Assembly: GCF_003053845.1 (NCBI RefSeq)
Contig: NZ_QAYG01000003.1
Span: 310,001 to 374,000 of the forward strand
Source of the DNA: Breoghania corrubedonensis
Lineage (GTDB): Bacteria; Pseudomonadota; Alphaproteobacteria; Rhizobiales; Stappiaceae
Direction: 5' to 3'
DNA length: 64,000 nucleotides
Part shown: piece by piece, positions 48,870-59,051 of the stretch
Layout: every line of letters starts with the position of its first letter
Numbering within the stretch: position 1 is the stretch's first letter
Notes under the pieces: generated by a model
Databases searched by the model: none
What the model saw: only the letters and a program-made list of their open reading frames with translations
What the model was told of the DNA's origin: nothing
Program-made: the position numbers and the translations under genes

Positions 48870-49313
48870 ACACGCCGTCTGCCTGAAGACAGGGAGAACA
48901 TGCAGCGGCGCGATGCTGACGGCTCATTTGCCCTCGGGTTATAGCCGTGCCGGCTTGCGCGGGGCCCTCGGGCCGGCTCTTTGATGCTGGCGGCTGTTTT
49001 TCCCCGGTCCTCTTTTTTGCGGCCATGCGTGGCCACTGCCGTCGTTCCTCCGGCGCCTGATCATTTCATGGTCCCGTTTCTGCTTCCCTGGACGATTCTG
49101 CCGGAACTTCCGCCACGGCTTACCGCAGCCGGCCTGCACTTCGCCGCGCTGCGGCATGCGCATGCACGCGCGTGAGGCGTGAAAAGTCCATTTTCGGCAG
49201 TGAGTTCGCGCAAGGAATTGAATCTGCCTCTGATATAGGCAGCGTGTCCGGAATGATCATATCCGGAGCTGGGCCGCGGCATTTCTCAATCAATGTGAGC
49301 AAATATTCGGTGC

Positions 49314-49346
49314 AAAAAATAAGCAAGGCCGAAGCCTTGCTTATTT
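49314..49346 (-). terminator. Strong intrinsic terminator with TTCG tetraloop
   Basis: A 13-bp perfect stem (GGC-TTCG-GCC core) is followed on the minus strand by TTTTTT. No protein gene ends here on that strand, which is why a non-coding transcript is proposed. Confidence 0.85.
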
Positions 49347-49518
49347 AAGTTCCGCGTCCAAAAACTCTCTTGCCTCGGAATTCCGTGTTTTTCGGTTCCG
49401 GGCGGCTGCAACCTTGGGATCTTTGGGATCCTTTTAGTGCGCCTGAGAGATCTTCCTCCCAAGACTCAGACCGCGATGCCTCGTATGGATCTTTCCCTTG
49501 AGGGGAGATCCTTATTAT
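49314..49518 (-). ncRNA. Putative ~205-nt small RNA
   Basis: On the minus strand GTGACA and TATGTT are separated by 17 bp (49553-49525), giving a start near 49518. The first bases form a hairpin (GGATCT..CCCT/AGGG..AGATCC), and the end is a strong terminator at 49346-49314: a 13-bp stem AAATAAGCAAGGC with a TTCG loop followed by T-rich sequence. No protein gene is present on this strand. I do not recognise the family. The transcript boundaries are inferred. Confidence 0.55.
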
Positions 49519-49758
49519 TCAGTCAACATAACGGAACGTCGCATGGCTGTCACCTATTTGTGCGTGTGCTGCATAAAATTAAAGCAATAAGCTTCTTGAA
49601 CAATTATCAGGCGGCAAACGGGCGCGGCTGTGGCGTCTGGAAGCGCCTGGAAAATCCGGAGCGGAATATCCTCGGCGGGGCTTGTGTTTTGGCCGGTCAT
49701 GCGGTTTGACTGCCCGCCAGACTGCCGCGCGCAGCAACCCAGAACGAAGAGCTCCACG

Positions 49759-51084
49759 ATGCGCCTTTCCAACTACTTCCTCCCCATCTTGAAGGAGGCC
49801 CCCCGCGAGGCGGAGATCGTCTCGCACCGCTTGATGTTGCGCGCGGGAATGATCCGCCAGCAGGCTGCGGGTATCTATTCGTGGCTGCCGCTCGGCTACC
49901 GGGTTCTGCGCAAGATTGAGCAGATCGTGCGCGAGGAGCAGGAGCGCGCCGGTGCTGTCGAAGTGCTGATGCCGACGATCCAGTCCGCCGATCTTTGGCG
50001 CGAGAGCGGGCGCTATGACGCCTATGGCGCGGAAATGCTGCGCATTCAGGATCGCCATGAGCGCGAGATGCTCTATGGGCCGACGAACGAGGAGATGATC
50101 ACCGACATCTTCCGCACCTACGTTCGGTCCTACAAGGATCTGCCGCTCAACCTCTATCATATCCAGTGGAAGTTCCGTGACGAGCGCCGCCCGCGCTTCG
50201 GCGTCATGCGCGGCCGTGAGTTCATGATGAAGGACGCCTATTCCTTCGACACGGACAAGGAATCGGCTCGCCATGCCTATAACCGCATGTTCGTGGCCTA
50301 TCTGCGTACCTACGCGCGTCTCGGGTTGCAGGCGATCCCGATGCGGGCCGACACCGGCCCCATTGGCGGCGACATGAGCCACGAATTCATCATTCTGGCC
50401 TCCACCGGTGAAAGCCAGGTGTTCTGCCACAAGGATGTGCTGGAACTGAAGGTGCCCGGCGAAGACACCGATTTCTCCTCGGACCTGACCCCCATCGTCG
50501 ACGAGTGGACGCGCGCCTACGCCGCGACCGATGAAATGCACGATGAGGCAGCGTTCGCCGAAATCCCGGCAGACAAGCAGGTTTCCGCTCGCGGCATCGA
50601 AGTCGGCCACATTTTCTATTTCGGCACGAAGTATTCCGAACCGATGGGGGCCAAGGTCGCGCAGGCAGACGGCAGCGAGCAGGCCGTTCACATGGGCTCC
50701 TACGGCATCGGTGTTTCGCGTCTTGTCGGCGGTATCATCGAAGCCTGCCACGACGATAACGGCATCATCTGGCCGGAGGCGGTTGCGCCATTCCAGGTTG
50801 GCCTGATCAATCTGAAATCCGGCGATGCGGCGACCGATGCCGCCTGTGCCGACCTCTACGAAAAATTGAACAAGGCCGGTGTCGATGTGCTTTACGACGA
50901 CACGGACGGGCGCGCGGGCGCCAAGTTCGCGACGATGGACCTGATAGGGGTGCCGTGGCAGCTCATCGTCGGTCCGCGTGGGCTGGCGAGTGGCGAAGTC
51001 GAGCTCAAGCGCCGCGCGACCGGCGAACGCGAGACCATGACGATCGAGGCGGCGCTGTCGCGGCTGACGGATGCGCAGGACTGA
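49759..51084 (+). CDS. proS: Prolyl-tRNA synthetase (short alphaproteobacterial type)
   Basis: A 441-residue class II synthetase that charges tRNA-Pro. Motif 2 region [26 protein letters not shown] and motif 3 region [17 protein letters not shown] are present. It is the short form without an inserted editing domain, as in alphaproteobacteria. The ATG at 49759 has a weak GAAGAG site. lolC and lolD follow downstream. Confidence 0.95.
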   Translation: MRLSNYFLPILKEAPREAEIVSHRLMLRAGMIRQQAAGIYSWLPLGYRVLRKIEQIVREEQERAGAVEVLMPTIQSADLWRESGRYDAYGAEMLRIQDRHEREMLYGPTNEEMITDIFRTYVRSYKDLPLNLYHIQWKFRDERRPRFGVMRGREFMMKDAYSFDTDKESARHAYNRMFVAYLRTYARLGLQAIPMRADTGPIGGDMSHEFIILASTGESQVFCHKDVLELKVPGEDTDFSSDLTPIVDEWTRAYAATDEMHDEAAFAEIPADKQVSARGIEVGHIFYFGTKYSEPMGAKVAQADGSEQAVHMGSYGIGVSRLVGGIIEACHDDNGIIWPEAVAPFQVGLINLKSGDAATDAACADLYEKLNKAGVDVLYDDTDGRAGAKFATMDLIGVPWQLIVGPRGLASGEVELKRRATGERETMTIEAALSRLTDAQD

Positions 51085-51199
51085 CGCGTCTTTGCCGGGG
51101 CCATTGCGGCCGTGGTCCTAAACCGGTCAACTTGATGCGGCACAAGGTGATTCCCTTGAGGCGATCGCCCCAGGTGGTGTTGTCAGACGGGAGCAGGGT

Positions 51200-52477
51200 A
51201 TGAACGCGGCGACCGAGCCGAGCGCGACGCGGCCATTCGCGGCCTTCGAATGGATGCTGGCCGGGCGCTACTTGCGCGCCCGCCGGCGCGAGACCTTCAT
51301 TTCGATCATCGCGGGCTTTTCCTTCATCGGCATAATGCTCGGCGTTGCGACGCTCATCATCGTGATGGCGGTGATGAACGGCTTCCGCGGCGAGCTGATA
51401 TCCAAGATACTTGGCATCAATGGCCATCTTCTGGTTCAGCCGATGGACAGTCCGCTCGACGACTATGATGCGGTCGCGTCCCGGCTGGAAAGTGTGCCCG
51501 GCGTGCGCTTCGCCATGCCCTTCGTGGAAGGGCAGGGGCTCGTTTCCGGACCTGCCGGCGCGTTTGGGGCGCTAGTGCGTGGTGTGACGCAACACGATCT
51601 CGACCGTCTTCCGCTCGTCTCGCGCAAACTTGTCGCCGGCAGTCTGGACAATTTCGACAAGGCCGGCGGTATCGCCATCGGCTCGCGCATGGCCCGCTCC
51701 CTGGGGGTCGTGGTCGGCGATACGGTCACGTTGATAACGCCGCGCGGCAGCGTGACCCCAATGGGGGTGACGCCGCGTATCAAAGGCTACAAGGTGGTGG
51801 CGATCTTCGAGATCGGCATGTCGGAATACGACAGCACGATCGCCTTCCTGCCTTTTCCCGAAGCCCAGCTCTATTTCAACAAGGATGGGCAGGCGACGGC
51901 CATCGACGTCTTCCTCGACGATCCCGACGCGATTTCCGGCATGCGGGAGACGATCGAGGAGGCTGCCGGCCGTCCATGCTTCGTCACCGACTGGCGCCAG
52001 CGCAACACGACGTTCTTTTCCGCGCTCGAGGTGGAGCGAAACGTCATGTTCCTGATCCTGACGCTCATCGTGATCGTGGCGGCCCTGAATATCATTTCCG
52101 GCCTCACCATGCTGGTGAAGGACAAGAGCCACGACATCGCCATCCTTCGTACGATGGGGGCAACGCGGGGGGCGGTCCTGCGGATCTTCATGATCACGGG
52201 AGCCAGTATCGGCACCTTCGGCACGTTCGCCGGACTGTTGCTCGGCTACATCGTCTGCCTGAACATCGAGAGTATCCGGCAGTTCATATCGTGGGTGACA
52301 CGAACGGAACTGTTTTCGCCCGAACTCTATTTCCTCTCCAAGATGCCGGCCGACATGAATGCGGGGGAGACCTTTTCCGTCGTGCTGATGGCGCTGGTCC
52401 TTTCCTTCCTTGCCACGCTCTATCCCGCGTGGCGGGCCGCTCGTCTCGATCCGGTGGAGGCTTTGCGTTACGAATGA
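51200..52477 (+). CDS. lolC: Lipoprotein-releasing ABC transporter permease
   Basis: A 425-residue inner-membrane protein of the LolC/LolE family that helps release outer-membrane lipoproteins to LolA. TM1 (about 33-57) is followed by a large periplasmic domain and three more helices at the C-terminus. The end [19 protein letters not shown] is the FtsX-type signature. A single permease, as in many alphaproteobacteria, would form a homodimer (LolF-like). Its stop overlaps the lolD start by 4 bp. Confidence 0.92.
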   Translation: MNAATEPSATRPFAAFEWMLAGRYLRARRRETFISIIAGFSFIGIMLGVATLIIVMAVMNGFRGELISKILGINGHLLVQPMDSPLDDYDAVASRLESVPGVRFAMPFVEGQGLVSGPAGAFGALVRGVTQHDLDRLPLVSRKLVAGSLDNFDKAGGIAIGSRMARSLGVVVGDTVTLITPRGSVTPMGVTPRIKGYKVVAIFEIGMSEYDSTIAFLPFPEAQLYFNKDGQATAIDVFLDDPDAISGMRETIEEAAGRPCFVTDWRQRNTTFFSALEVERNVMFLILTLIVIVAALNIISGLTMLVKDKSHDIAILRTMGATRGAVLRIFMITGASIGTFGTFAGLLLGYIVCLNIESIRQFISWVTRTELFSPELYFLSKMPADMNAGETFSVVLMALVLSFLATLYPAWRAARLDPVEALRYE

Positions 52478-53208
52478 GTGTATCCGCCCCTACCCAGTCC
52501 GCCGGGGAAAACGCAGCCGGGAACGGTGCCCCCAACGCTGCTCTTGCTCTTGTCGGCATCGGACGTCGCTATAAGGAAGGCGACCGGACGCTGGAAATCC
52601 TCTCCGACGTCAATCTCATCCTGCGTCCGGGAGAAACCGTCGCGCTCGTGGCCCCGTCCGGGGCGGGCAAATCCACGCTCCTTCATATTGCGGGGCTTCT
52701 CGATCGGCCGGATGATGGCGAAGTCTACCTCGGCGGGCGCGCGTGTTCGAAGCTCTCGGAAGATGCGCGCACCCGCATCCGTCGGCTCGACATCGGATTC
52801 GTCTACCAGTTTCACCATCTGTTGCCGGAATTCACCGCGCTCGAGAATATCGCCATGCCGCAGCTGATACGCGGGCTATCGAAGGCGGAAGCGAACAGCC
52901 GGGCGATGCAGTTGCTGAAATACATGAAGCTGGAAGCGCGCGCCGAGCACCGCCCTTCGGAGCTTTCCGGCGGCGAGCAGCAGCGGGTCGCCATCGCCCG
53001 GGCGGTGGCCAATGCACCGCGTGTGCTGCTTGCTGACGAGCCGACCGGCAATCTGGATCCCAGTACCGCTTCGTATGTTTTCGAGGCGCTGGCTAGTCTG
53101 GTGCGGGCAAGCGGACTGGCGGCGCTGTTTGCGACCCACAACATGGAACTCGCCAACCAGATGGATCGCCGCATCACCTTGTCGAATGGCCAGGTTGTCG
53201 AGATCTAG
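52474..53208 (+). CDS. lolD: Lipoprotein-releasing ABC transporter ATPase
   Basis: A 244-residue ATPase that drives the LolC permease. Walker A is APSGAGKST, the Q-loop is in [18 protein letters not shown], the signature is [14 protein letters not shown], and Walker B is [12 protein letters not shown], all typical of LolD. It starts within the end of lolC (ATGA). An N-terminal extension of about 20 low-complexity residues precedes the core. Confidence 0.94.
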   Translation: MSVSAPTQSAGENAAGNGAPNAALALVGIGRRYKEGDRTLEILSDVNLILRPGETVALVAPSGAGKSTLLHIAGLLDRPDDGEVYLGGRACSKLSEDARTRIRRLDIGFVYQFHHLLPEFTALENIAMPQLIRGLSKAEANSRAMQLLKYMKLEARAEHRPSELSGGEQQRVAIARAVANAPRVLLADEPTGNLDPSTASYVFEALASLVRASGLAALFATHNMELANQMDRRITLSNGQVVEI

Positions 53209-53251
53209 AGCGCTTTGCCATCAAACGGACCCGTTTGATAAGAATATGCTC
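53208..53251. repeat. Symmetric 44-bp palindromic intergenic element
   Basis: The layout is GAGC, 8 bp, ATCAAACGG, 2 bp, CCGTTTGAT, 8 bp, GCTC. The symmetry is exact in all arms and spacers. It begins at the last base of the lolD stop codon. It looks like a REP-type element; only one copy is seen here. Confidence 0.6.
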
Positions 53252-53468
53252 CAGGGTGTTTATCCCTGAAAGGAGCCGACTCTGATGCCGTGTTCCGCCG
53301 GACGGAACTGGGCGGGTGGACGCTCTCGAGCGTTCCCTTTCGCGTGATTTCAGGCGTTTCCGCGGTGGTCTTCGTCGAGAACCACTGGACGCCGCCATAC
53401 CGAAACCCCATTTTGCAATGCAGCATTGCCGTTGAGAGGGCGATCTCGTGTTGCAGAAGGGACGTGTG

Positions 53469-54581
53469 ATGGCGGACGATCAAAGAGCGGAACTGGTCGG
53501 CCTGGTTCTTCAGGGCGGGGGAGCGCTGGGCGCCTATCAGGCCGGTGCGTACGAGGCACTGATGAAGGCGGGATGGGCCCCGGACTGGGTCGCGGGGATC
53601 TCCATCGGGGCGATAAACGCCGCGATCATCGCGGGCAATCCGCCTGAGCGGCGCGTTGAACGGCTGGCCTGTTTCTGGAATCGATTGTCCGGCAACCTTA
53701 TGGCGATGCCGCCCGAGGGGACGGATTATCGCTCCTGGTTCAACGAAGCCAGCGCGGCGATGACGACGGCTTTCGGTCTTCCTGGTTTTTTTCGTCCCCG
53801 CACCCTGTCGCCACTCTTCAGTGCGAGAGGCTCATGCGGCGCGATTTCCTTCTACGACACCGCGCCGCTGCGCGAGACGCTGCTCGAACTCGTTGATTTC
53901 GATCTTCTGAATTCCGGTGCGGTGCGCCTCAGCGTCGGCGCGGTCAATGTGACAAGCGGCAATTTCGCCTATTTCGACACCGAGAACATGACCGTCACGG
54001 TTGATCATGTCATGGCGAGCGGTGCGCTGCCGCCCAGTTTCCCGCCCATGGAGATCGACGGCCAGATGTACTGGGATGGCGGGCTCGTTTCCAACACGCC
54101 GCTGCAATACGTTCTGGAGGACGCCGGTCCGCATGAGGACATGCTGCTGTTCCAGATCGATCTGTTTGACGCACGCGGAGAGGTTCCGCAAACGATCTGG
54201 GACGTTGAGCACCGTATCAAGGACATTCGCTTTTCGTCCCGCACACGGCTGAACACAGACCGTTTCCGGCAATTGCAGCGGTTGCGGAGGGCGGCCCGGC
54301 GTCTTTACGGCAAATTGCCGGAAAACCTGAAGCAGGATGCGGATGCGCTGTTGCTGGAGGAGGCTGGATGCGATGCGGACGTCACCGTGGTGCATCTGAT
54401 CCATCGTCTGGCCCCTTACACCAAGCAGTCCAAGGATTACGAGTTCTCGCGAGCTTCCGTCAACGAGCATTGGACTGCCGGCACCAACGATGTCGTGCGC
54501 ACCTTGCGTCACCCCAAGTGGCTCTCCCGCGGCAAACCGAAGGAAGGTGTCGCTGTCTTCGATCTGGCGCGAGAAGGGTAG
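53469..54581 (+). CDS. Patatin-like phospholipase with DUF3734
   Basis: A 370-residue hydrolase. The patatin domain occupies about residues 10-215. It carries the oxyanion loop LQGGGALGAYQAGAYEAL, the nucleophile GISIG, and the catalytic Asp in DGGLVSNTPLQ. The C-terminal third is a DUF3734-type region (TKQSKDYEFSRASVNEHW). It is expected to hydrolyse acyl esters, perhaps phospholipids. AAGGGA precedes the ATG at 53469; earlier GTG and TTG codons are possible. The protein has no signal peptide. Confidence 0.9.
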   Translation: MADDQRAELVGLVLQGGGALGAYQAGAYEALMKAGWAPDWVAGISIGAINAAIIAGNPPERRVERLACFWNRLSGNLMAMPPEGTDYRSWFNEASAAMTTAFGLPGFFRPRTLSPLFSARGSCGAISFYDTAPLRETLLELVDFDLLNSGAVRLSVGAVNVTSGNFAYFDTENMTVTVDHVMASGALPPSFPPMEIDGQMYWDGGLVSNTPLQYVLEDAGPHEDMLLFQIDLFDARGEVPQTIWDVEHRIKDIRFSSRTRLNTDRFRQLQRLRRAARRLYGKLPENLKQDADALLLEEAGCDADVTVVHLIHRLAPYTKQSKDYEFSRASVNEHWTAGTNDVVRTLRHPKWLSRGKPKEGVAVFDLAREG

Positions 54582-54773
54582 GCGGTCTCGTCTTCCGGCA
54601 ATACGGCACATGTTATGCCCCGCCTTGCGATTGCCTGATAACCCGCTGAACCAAGCCGCCATACTCGCCCCCTTGGCGCCTCACCACTGTTTGTGGCTTG
54701 GATCGTGCCGTTAATGCCTAGTTTACCTACTTGTTTATCCGGAATTGCGGCCGCCAATAAAATCTTGCAGGAC

Positions 54774-54788
54774 GAACAAAAATAGAAC
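54774..54788. promoter_or_regulatory. LexA (SOS) box
   Basis: GAAC-N7-GAAC is present exactly (spacer AAAAATA). This direct repeat is the known alphaproteobacterial LexA operator. It lies 39 bp upstream of the ATG of a 32-codon gene. dnaE begins more than 600 bp away, and the replicative dnaE is not normally SOS-controlled. Confidence 0.75.
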
Positions 54789-54827
54789 AAAGTGTGATCA
54801 AACAGTGGTTATCCTGTGGAGAGACAG

Positions 54828-54926
54828 ATGCTTCAGATCGCTCGCGATATGCTCGCCTTTGGTGTTCTTGTCCTGTTTGGGCTCTCTCTGACTGTCTGGG
54901 TCGATGTGCTGGCGCAGGTTGGTTGA
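54828..54926 (+). CDS. SOS-controlled single-span membrane micropeptide
   Basis: A 32-residue protein: a short N-terminus with one Arg and one Asp (MLQIARD), one hydrophobic helix (about 8-24) and a short C-terminal end (VDVLAQVG). GGAGAG lies 4 nt before the ATG. An exact LexA box 39 bp upstream predicts induction by DNA damage. The design (29-32 residues, one helix, LexA control) resembles SidA, the SOS-induced division inhibitor of Caulobacter, which acts on the FtsW/FtsN divisome proteins. I have not established sequence homology with SidA. It may instead be another small membrane stress peptide. Confidence 0.65.
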   Translation: MLQIARDMLAFGVLVLFGLSLTVWVDVLAQVG

Positions 54927-55409
54927 ACTGGGACGGTCATATTTTTCTGTTACGCCCCTGCCTGTGCATAGCGGGAAGAGGTTGGTGCGGCACGCTCGAC
55001 ACGGCGAGCGGGAAGCGAAACACTGGACGCGGATTCGTGATCGCCGCGCGGCGCAAGGGTTCAGCCCGTACCGTTCGTTTGCCGGGGCCGTCTTTGCGCC
55101 GCTACGCTTTGTATTGCGGGGGAGGGCGTGACGAAAGGTCTGCCTTCGTTGGCTCGCGTGACGCCGTGTCGGGCCGGTGCGAGGCGCGGGCAGAACGGTG
55201 CACACGCGCAAGTCGCGGGCAAGCGCTGGCCATGACGTTTCCATGCCCGGTGGGATGCCGGGCACCAGGGTCTTGAACAAGTCGCGATTGGATTGTCTTG
55301 ATCCTGTCGCTGTCACCCTGTTCAAGGCAGTGATTCTGGAGCGTCTTCTTGTCGTTCGGACGATGTGTCCGGGGTGGGGCGCTCCGTCCGATTTGCGGGA
55401 AATCGCCTC

Positions 55410-58400
55410 ATGGCCGATGTCGGCTTCGTTCACCTGCGCGTTCATTCAGCCTTTTCGCTTCTGGAAGGCGCCTTGCCGGTCGCCAAGCTGATCAAGCTGG
55501 CCCAGGCGGATGCCCAGCCCGCGCTAGCGATTACCGATACCGGCAATCTCTTTGGCGCGCTTGAATTCTCCGAAAAGGCGGTGGGGGCCGGTATTCAGCC
55601 GATCATCGGGTGCCAGCTTGCCGTCGACTGGGGAGGCGAGGCGTCCGCGCGCAAGTCTGCGGACGCCTATCCCGAATGCGTTCTGCTGGCCGCGGACGAT
55701 GAGGGCTTTGCCCGCCTCGTCGAACTCGTCAGCCATTCCTTCATCGATACCGAACCTGGTCTGCGCCCGCATGTGCCGGCTGATCTGCTCGCATCGCATT
55801 CCGGTGGTCTCGTTGCCCTCACCGGCGGCGTCAATGGACCGATCGGCCGCGCCATCCTGGCGGGGCAGGAAGATGTCGCGCGCGCCCGCCTGCAACGCAT
55901 GAAGGCGATGTTCGGCGATCGACTCTATGTCGAATTGCAACGCCATGGAATGACCGAGGAGCGTCAGTGCGAGGGACTTCTCGTCGATTACGCTTACGAG
56001 GAATCCTTGCCGCTGGTGGCGACCAACGAGCCGTTCTTCCCCACAGCCGATGATTATGAAGCCCATGACGCGCTGATCTGCATTTCGGAAGGTCGCGTGA
56101 TCATCGAGGATGACCGCCGTCATCTTTCGCCGGAGCATTATTTCAAGTCGCGCGCGGATATGCTGGAGCTGTTCGCGGATCTGCCCGAGGCGACGGAGAA
56201 TACCGTTGAAATCGCGCGACGGTGTCATGTGCGCGTTCCCAAGCGCCCGCCGTTGCTGCCCCGCTTCGCGGGCGCGGATGCCGATCCGGAGGAAGCGGAA
56301 AAGGCGGAGGCCGAGGAACTGGCCCGTCAGGCGCGCGAGGGGCTGGAGCGTCGGCTTGCCGCACATGGGCTAGCACCCGGCCACGAGCACAAGGACTACG
56401 AGGACCGTCTCGACTTCGAGCTCAACATCATCACCTCGATGAAGTTCCCGGGCTACTTTCTCATCGTTGCGGACTTCATCAAGTGGGCCAAGGGGCATGG
56501 CATCCCTGTCGGACCGGGCCGTGGTTCGGGCGCGGGTTCGCTTGTCGCCTGGTCGCTCACGATCACCGATCTTGATCCGATCCGCTTCAATCTGCTTTTC
56601 GAGCGCTTCCTCAATCCCGAACGCGTGTCGATGCCCGACTTCGACATCGATTTCTGCCAGGATCGCCGCGAAGAGGTGATCCGCTATGTGCAGGGCAAGT
56701 ATGGACGCGGGCAGGTCGCCCAGATCATCACTTTCGGTACGCTTCAGGCGCGCGTGGTCCTGCGTGACGTGGGCCGTGTTTTGCAAATGCCCTATGGCCA
56801 GGTCGACCGGCTGTGCAAGCTGGTGCCCCAGAACCCGGCCAACCCGGTCACACTGAAGCAGGCGATCGAGGAGGAGCCGCGCCTGCAGCAGGCGGCTCAG
56901 GAAGAGGAGATCGTCAACAAGCTCCTCACCATCGGCCAGAAGCTGGAAGGCCTTTATCGCCACGCATCGACTCATGCCGCCGGCGTGGTGATCGGCGATC
57001 GGCCGCTGGAACAGCTCGTCCCGCTCTATCGCGATCCGCGTTCCGACATGCCGGTCACCCAGTTCAACATGAAGTGGGTCGAGAAGACCGGCCTCATCAA
57101 GTTCGACTTCCTGGGCCTGAAGACGCTTACGGTGCTGTCCACCGGTGTAAAGCTCGTCGCGCGCCGGGGTGTCGACGTGGACCTCTCCACCATCCCGCTG
57201 GACGATCCGCCCACCTACAAGCTTCTGACGAACGGCGAAACCGTTGGCGTTTTCCAGCTGGAAAGTGCGGGCATGCGCCGCGCCATCGCCGGCATGAAGC
57301 CGGACCGCTTCGAGGACATCATCGCGCTTGTGGCTCTTTATCGACCCGGCCCGATGGACAACATCCCGACCTACAACCGCCGCAAGCACGGCGAGGAAGA
57401 GCCCGACTTCCTTCACCCCAAGCTGGAGCCGATCCTCAAGGAAACCCACGGCATCATCATCTACCAGGAGCAGGTGATGCAGCTGGCGCAGATCCTGGCC
57501 GGCTATTCGCTTGGCGACGCCGACCTGCTGCGCCGAGCGATGGGCAAGAAGATCGCCGCCGAAATGGAGGTCCAGCGCTCCCGCTTCGTCGAGGGCGCGG
57601 CAAAGAACAGTGTCCCGGCGGCCCAGGCCAAGACGATCTTCGATCTCGTCGCCAAATTCGCCAATTACGGCTTCAACAAGTCTCACGCCGCAGCTTACGC
57701 ACTCGTCGCTTATCAGACTGCCTGGATGAAGGCGAACCATCCGGTCGAGTTCCTGGCCGCGCTGATGACGCTCGACATAGGCAATACCGACAAGCTCAAC
57801 GATTTCCGTCGCGAGGCGCAGCGCATGGACATTGAGGTCGTCTCGCCCGACATCAATCGTTCGTGCCATTATTTCGACGTGCAGGACGGAGCGATCATCT
57901 ATTCCCTGGCTGCGATCAAGGGGGTCGGCAGCCATGTGGTGGAGCATATCGAGGACGTCCGGACCGCTGGTGGTCCTTTCCGCGACATCGGCGATTTCGC
58001 CCGCCGTATCAGCCCCAAGCAGATGAACAAACGCACGCTGGAGAGCCTGATCGCGGCTGGTACCTTCGATTGCCTCGACCCGGACCGTGCGAAGCTCATG
58101 GCGGGTATCGATCGCATCGTGGGCGAGGCGCAGCGCGCGGAGGAAAACGCGACCTCGGGGCAGGGCGACATCTTCGGCATGGGCGCACCGGAACCGTTGC
58201 GCCTGTCTCGGGTGGAGGCGTGGCTTCCTGAGGAAAAGCTTGCCCGCGAGCATGCCGCTGTCGGTTTTTATCTCTCCGCTCATCCTCTCGATGAATATCG
58301 CGGCGTGCTCGACCGCATGCGGGTGCAGATGTGGGCGTCTTTCGAGGCGTCTGTAAAGCGCGGCGCTGCGGCCGGTCGGCTTGCTGGCACGATCACAGCG

Positions 58401-58847
58401 AAGCAGGAACGCAAGACCAAGACCGGCAACAAGATGGGGATCGTGCGTGTGTCCGATCCCACCGGCCAGTACGAGGCTGTGCTTTTTTCCGAAGGTCTGG
58501 CGCAATTCCGCGATCTTCTGGAAGTGGGGCGTTCCGTTGTGCTCATCGTTGCCGCGGAGGTGAAGGAGGAGGGGATCGGTGTGCGCATCCAGTCGGTGGA
58601 GCCGCTGGAAGTGGTCGCTAACCGGATTCACAAGAGCCTGAAGATCTTCCTGCGCGACGGCACGCCGGTTGCCAACCTCAAGCGCTATCTCAGCCATCGT
58701 GGCGACAGCGATATTTCCATCGTCTGTCTGCTGGAGGGTGGAGCGCGGGAGGTGGAGGTGCAGTTGCCCGGCCGCTATCAGATCTCGCCCCAGGTGGCGA
58801 GCGCACTGAAGGCCGTGAAGGGCGTGGTGCAGGTGGAAATGGCCTGA
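55410..58847 (+). CDS. dnaE: DNA polymerase III subunit alpha
   Basis: A 1145-residue replicative polymerase. The N-terminal PHP domain starts FVHLRVHSAFSLLEG. The palm carries PGRGSGAGSLVAW and the catalytic aspartates in PDFDIDFCQDRR. The finger region has DLLRRAMGKKI and FNKSHAAAYALVAYQTAW. An OB-fold (RLAGTITAKQERKTK) and a C-terminal domain complete it. The ATG at 55410 has CGGGAA upstream; an earlier start at 55365 is less likely. It is the housekeeping DnaE1, not the ImuB-associated DnaE2. Confidence 0.95.
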   Translation: MADVGFVHLRVHSAFSLLEGALPVAKLIKLAQADAQPALAITDTGNLFGALEFSEKAVGAGIQPIIGCQLAVDWGGEASARKSADAYPECVLLAADDEGFARLVELVSHSFIDTEPGLRPHVPADLLASHSGGLVALTGGVNGPIGRAILAGQEDVARARLQRMKAMFGDRLYVELQRHGMTEERQCEGLLVDYAYEESLPLVATNEPFFPTADDYEAHDALICISEGRVIIEDDRRHLSPEHYFKSRADMLELFADLPEATENTVEIARRCHVRVPKRPPLLPRFAGADADPEEAEKAEAEELARQAREGLERRLAAHGLAPGHEHKDYEDRLDFELNIITSMKFPGYFLIVADFIKWAKGHGIPVGPGRGSGAGSLVAWSLTITDLDPIRFNLLFERFLNPERVSMPDFDIDFCQDRREEVIRYVQGKYGRGQVAQIITFGTLQARVVLRDVGRVLQMPYGQVDRLCKLVPQNPANPVTLKQAIEEEPRLQQAAQEEEIVNKLLTIGQKLEGLYRHASTHAAGVVIGDRPLEQLVPLYRDPRSDMPVTQFNMKWVEKTGLIKFDFLGLKTLTVLSTGVKLVARRGVDVDLSTIPLDDPPTYKLLTNGETVGVFQLESAGMRRAIAGMKPDRFEDIIALVALYRPGPMDNIPTYNRRKHGEEEPDFLHPKLEPILKETHGIIIYQEQVMQLAQILAGYSLGDADLLRRAMGKKIAAEMEVQRSRFVEGAAKNSVPAAQAKTIFDLVAKFANYGFNKSHAAAYALVAYQTAWMKANHPVEFLAALMTLDIGNTDKLNDFRREAQRMDIEVVSPDINRSCHYFDVQDGAIIYSLAAIKGVGSHVVEHIEDVRTAGGPFRDIGDFARRISPKQMNKRTLESLIAAGTFDCLDPDRAKLMAGIDRIVGEAQRAEENATSGQGDIFGMGAPEPLRLSRVEAWLPEEKLAREHAAVGFYLSAHPLDEYRGVLDRMRVQMWASFEASVKRGAAAGRLAGTITAKQERKTKTGNKMGIVRVSDPTGQYEAVLFSEGLAQFRDLLEVGRSVVLIVAAEVKEEGIGVRIQSVEPLEVVANRIHKSLKIFLRDGTPVANLKRYLSHRGDSDISIVCLLEGGAREVEVQLPGRYQISPQVASALKAVKGVVQVEMA

Positions 58848-58907
58848 AGGTCGGCTTGTTGGGAGCGGAACAATACCGTCTGTGTCCGGCTTCGCGCCAA
58901 TGATGCC

Positions 58908-58936
58908 TTGAAACGCTTCTCCGTGCGCACTATAAG
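58908..58936 (+). promoter_or_regulatory. Sigma-70 promoter of rpsB-tsf
   Basis: TTGAAA and TATAAG are separated by exactly 17 bp, with a predicted start near 58943. The resulting 109-nt leader ends in a small hairpin (TAACCG..CGGAGTTA) before the ribosome site and may carry S2 autoregulation, as known for rpsB in other bacteria. Confidence 0.8.
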
Positions 58937-59051
58937 GCGCGCATTCCACACGTGGAGCAGGGCGGCGCAAATGCGCCTCAGTCCATCCGGTGATCGGGTC
59001 TTCCCGTTACCGCTCCGCGGAGGCTAACCGGAAAAACGGAGTTACCAAGGC

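Larger units (their letters stand above)
48870..49758. other. 889-bp region between DUF1467 gene and proS
   Basis: There is no protein gene that I can support. The first part contains GC-rich inverted repeats (GCCGGC at 48949 and 48972) followed by TCTTT, possibly the DUF1467 terminator. A minus-strand small RNA candidate occupies 49314-49518. The rest is the proS leader. Confidence 0.55.
54582..55409. other. Intergenic region before dnaE
   Basis: 828 bp between the patatin gene and dnaE hold an SOS box and a 32-codon gene (listed separately). The remaining 480 bp have GC-rich inverted repeats but no recognisable gene. The dnaE promoter should lie here. Confidence 0.55.

Noticed and set aside
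54794-55276. 160-codon plus-strand frame upstream of dnaE
   Set aside because: Composition is Cys/Arg/Gly-rich and unlike a protein, it starts at GTG without a good site, and it overlaps the better supported 32-codon gene in another frame.
55272-55326. CTTGAACA and TGTTCAAG inverted repeat upstream of dnaE as a second SOS site
   Set aside because: Arms are 39 nt apart and the GAAC-N7-GAAC direct-repeat pattern is not met.
56370-58970. Minus-strand open frame of 866 codons opposite dnaE
   Set aside because: It is antisense to an intact DnaE, rich in His, Arg and Asp as expected from the complement of GC-rich coding sequence.
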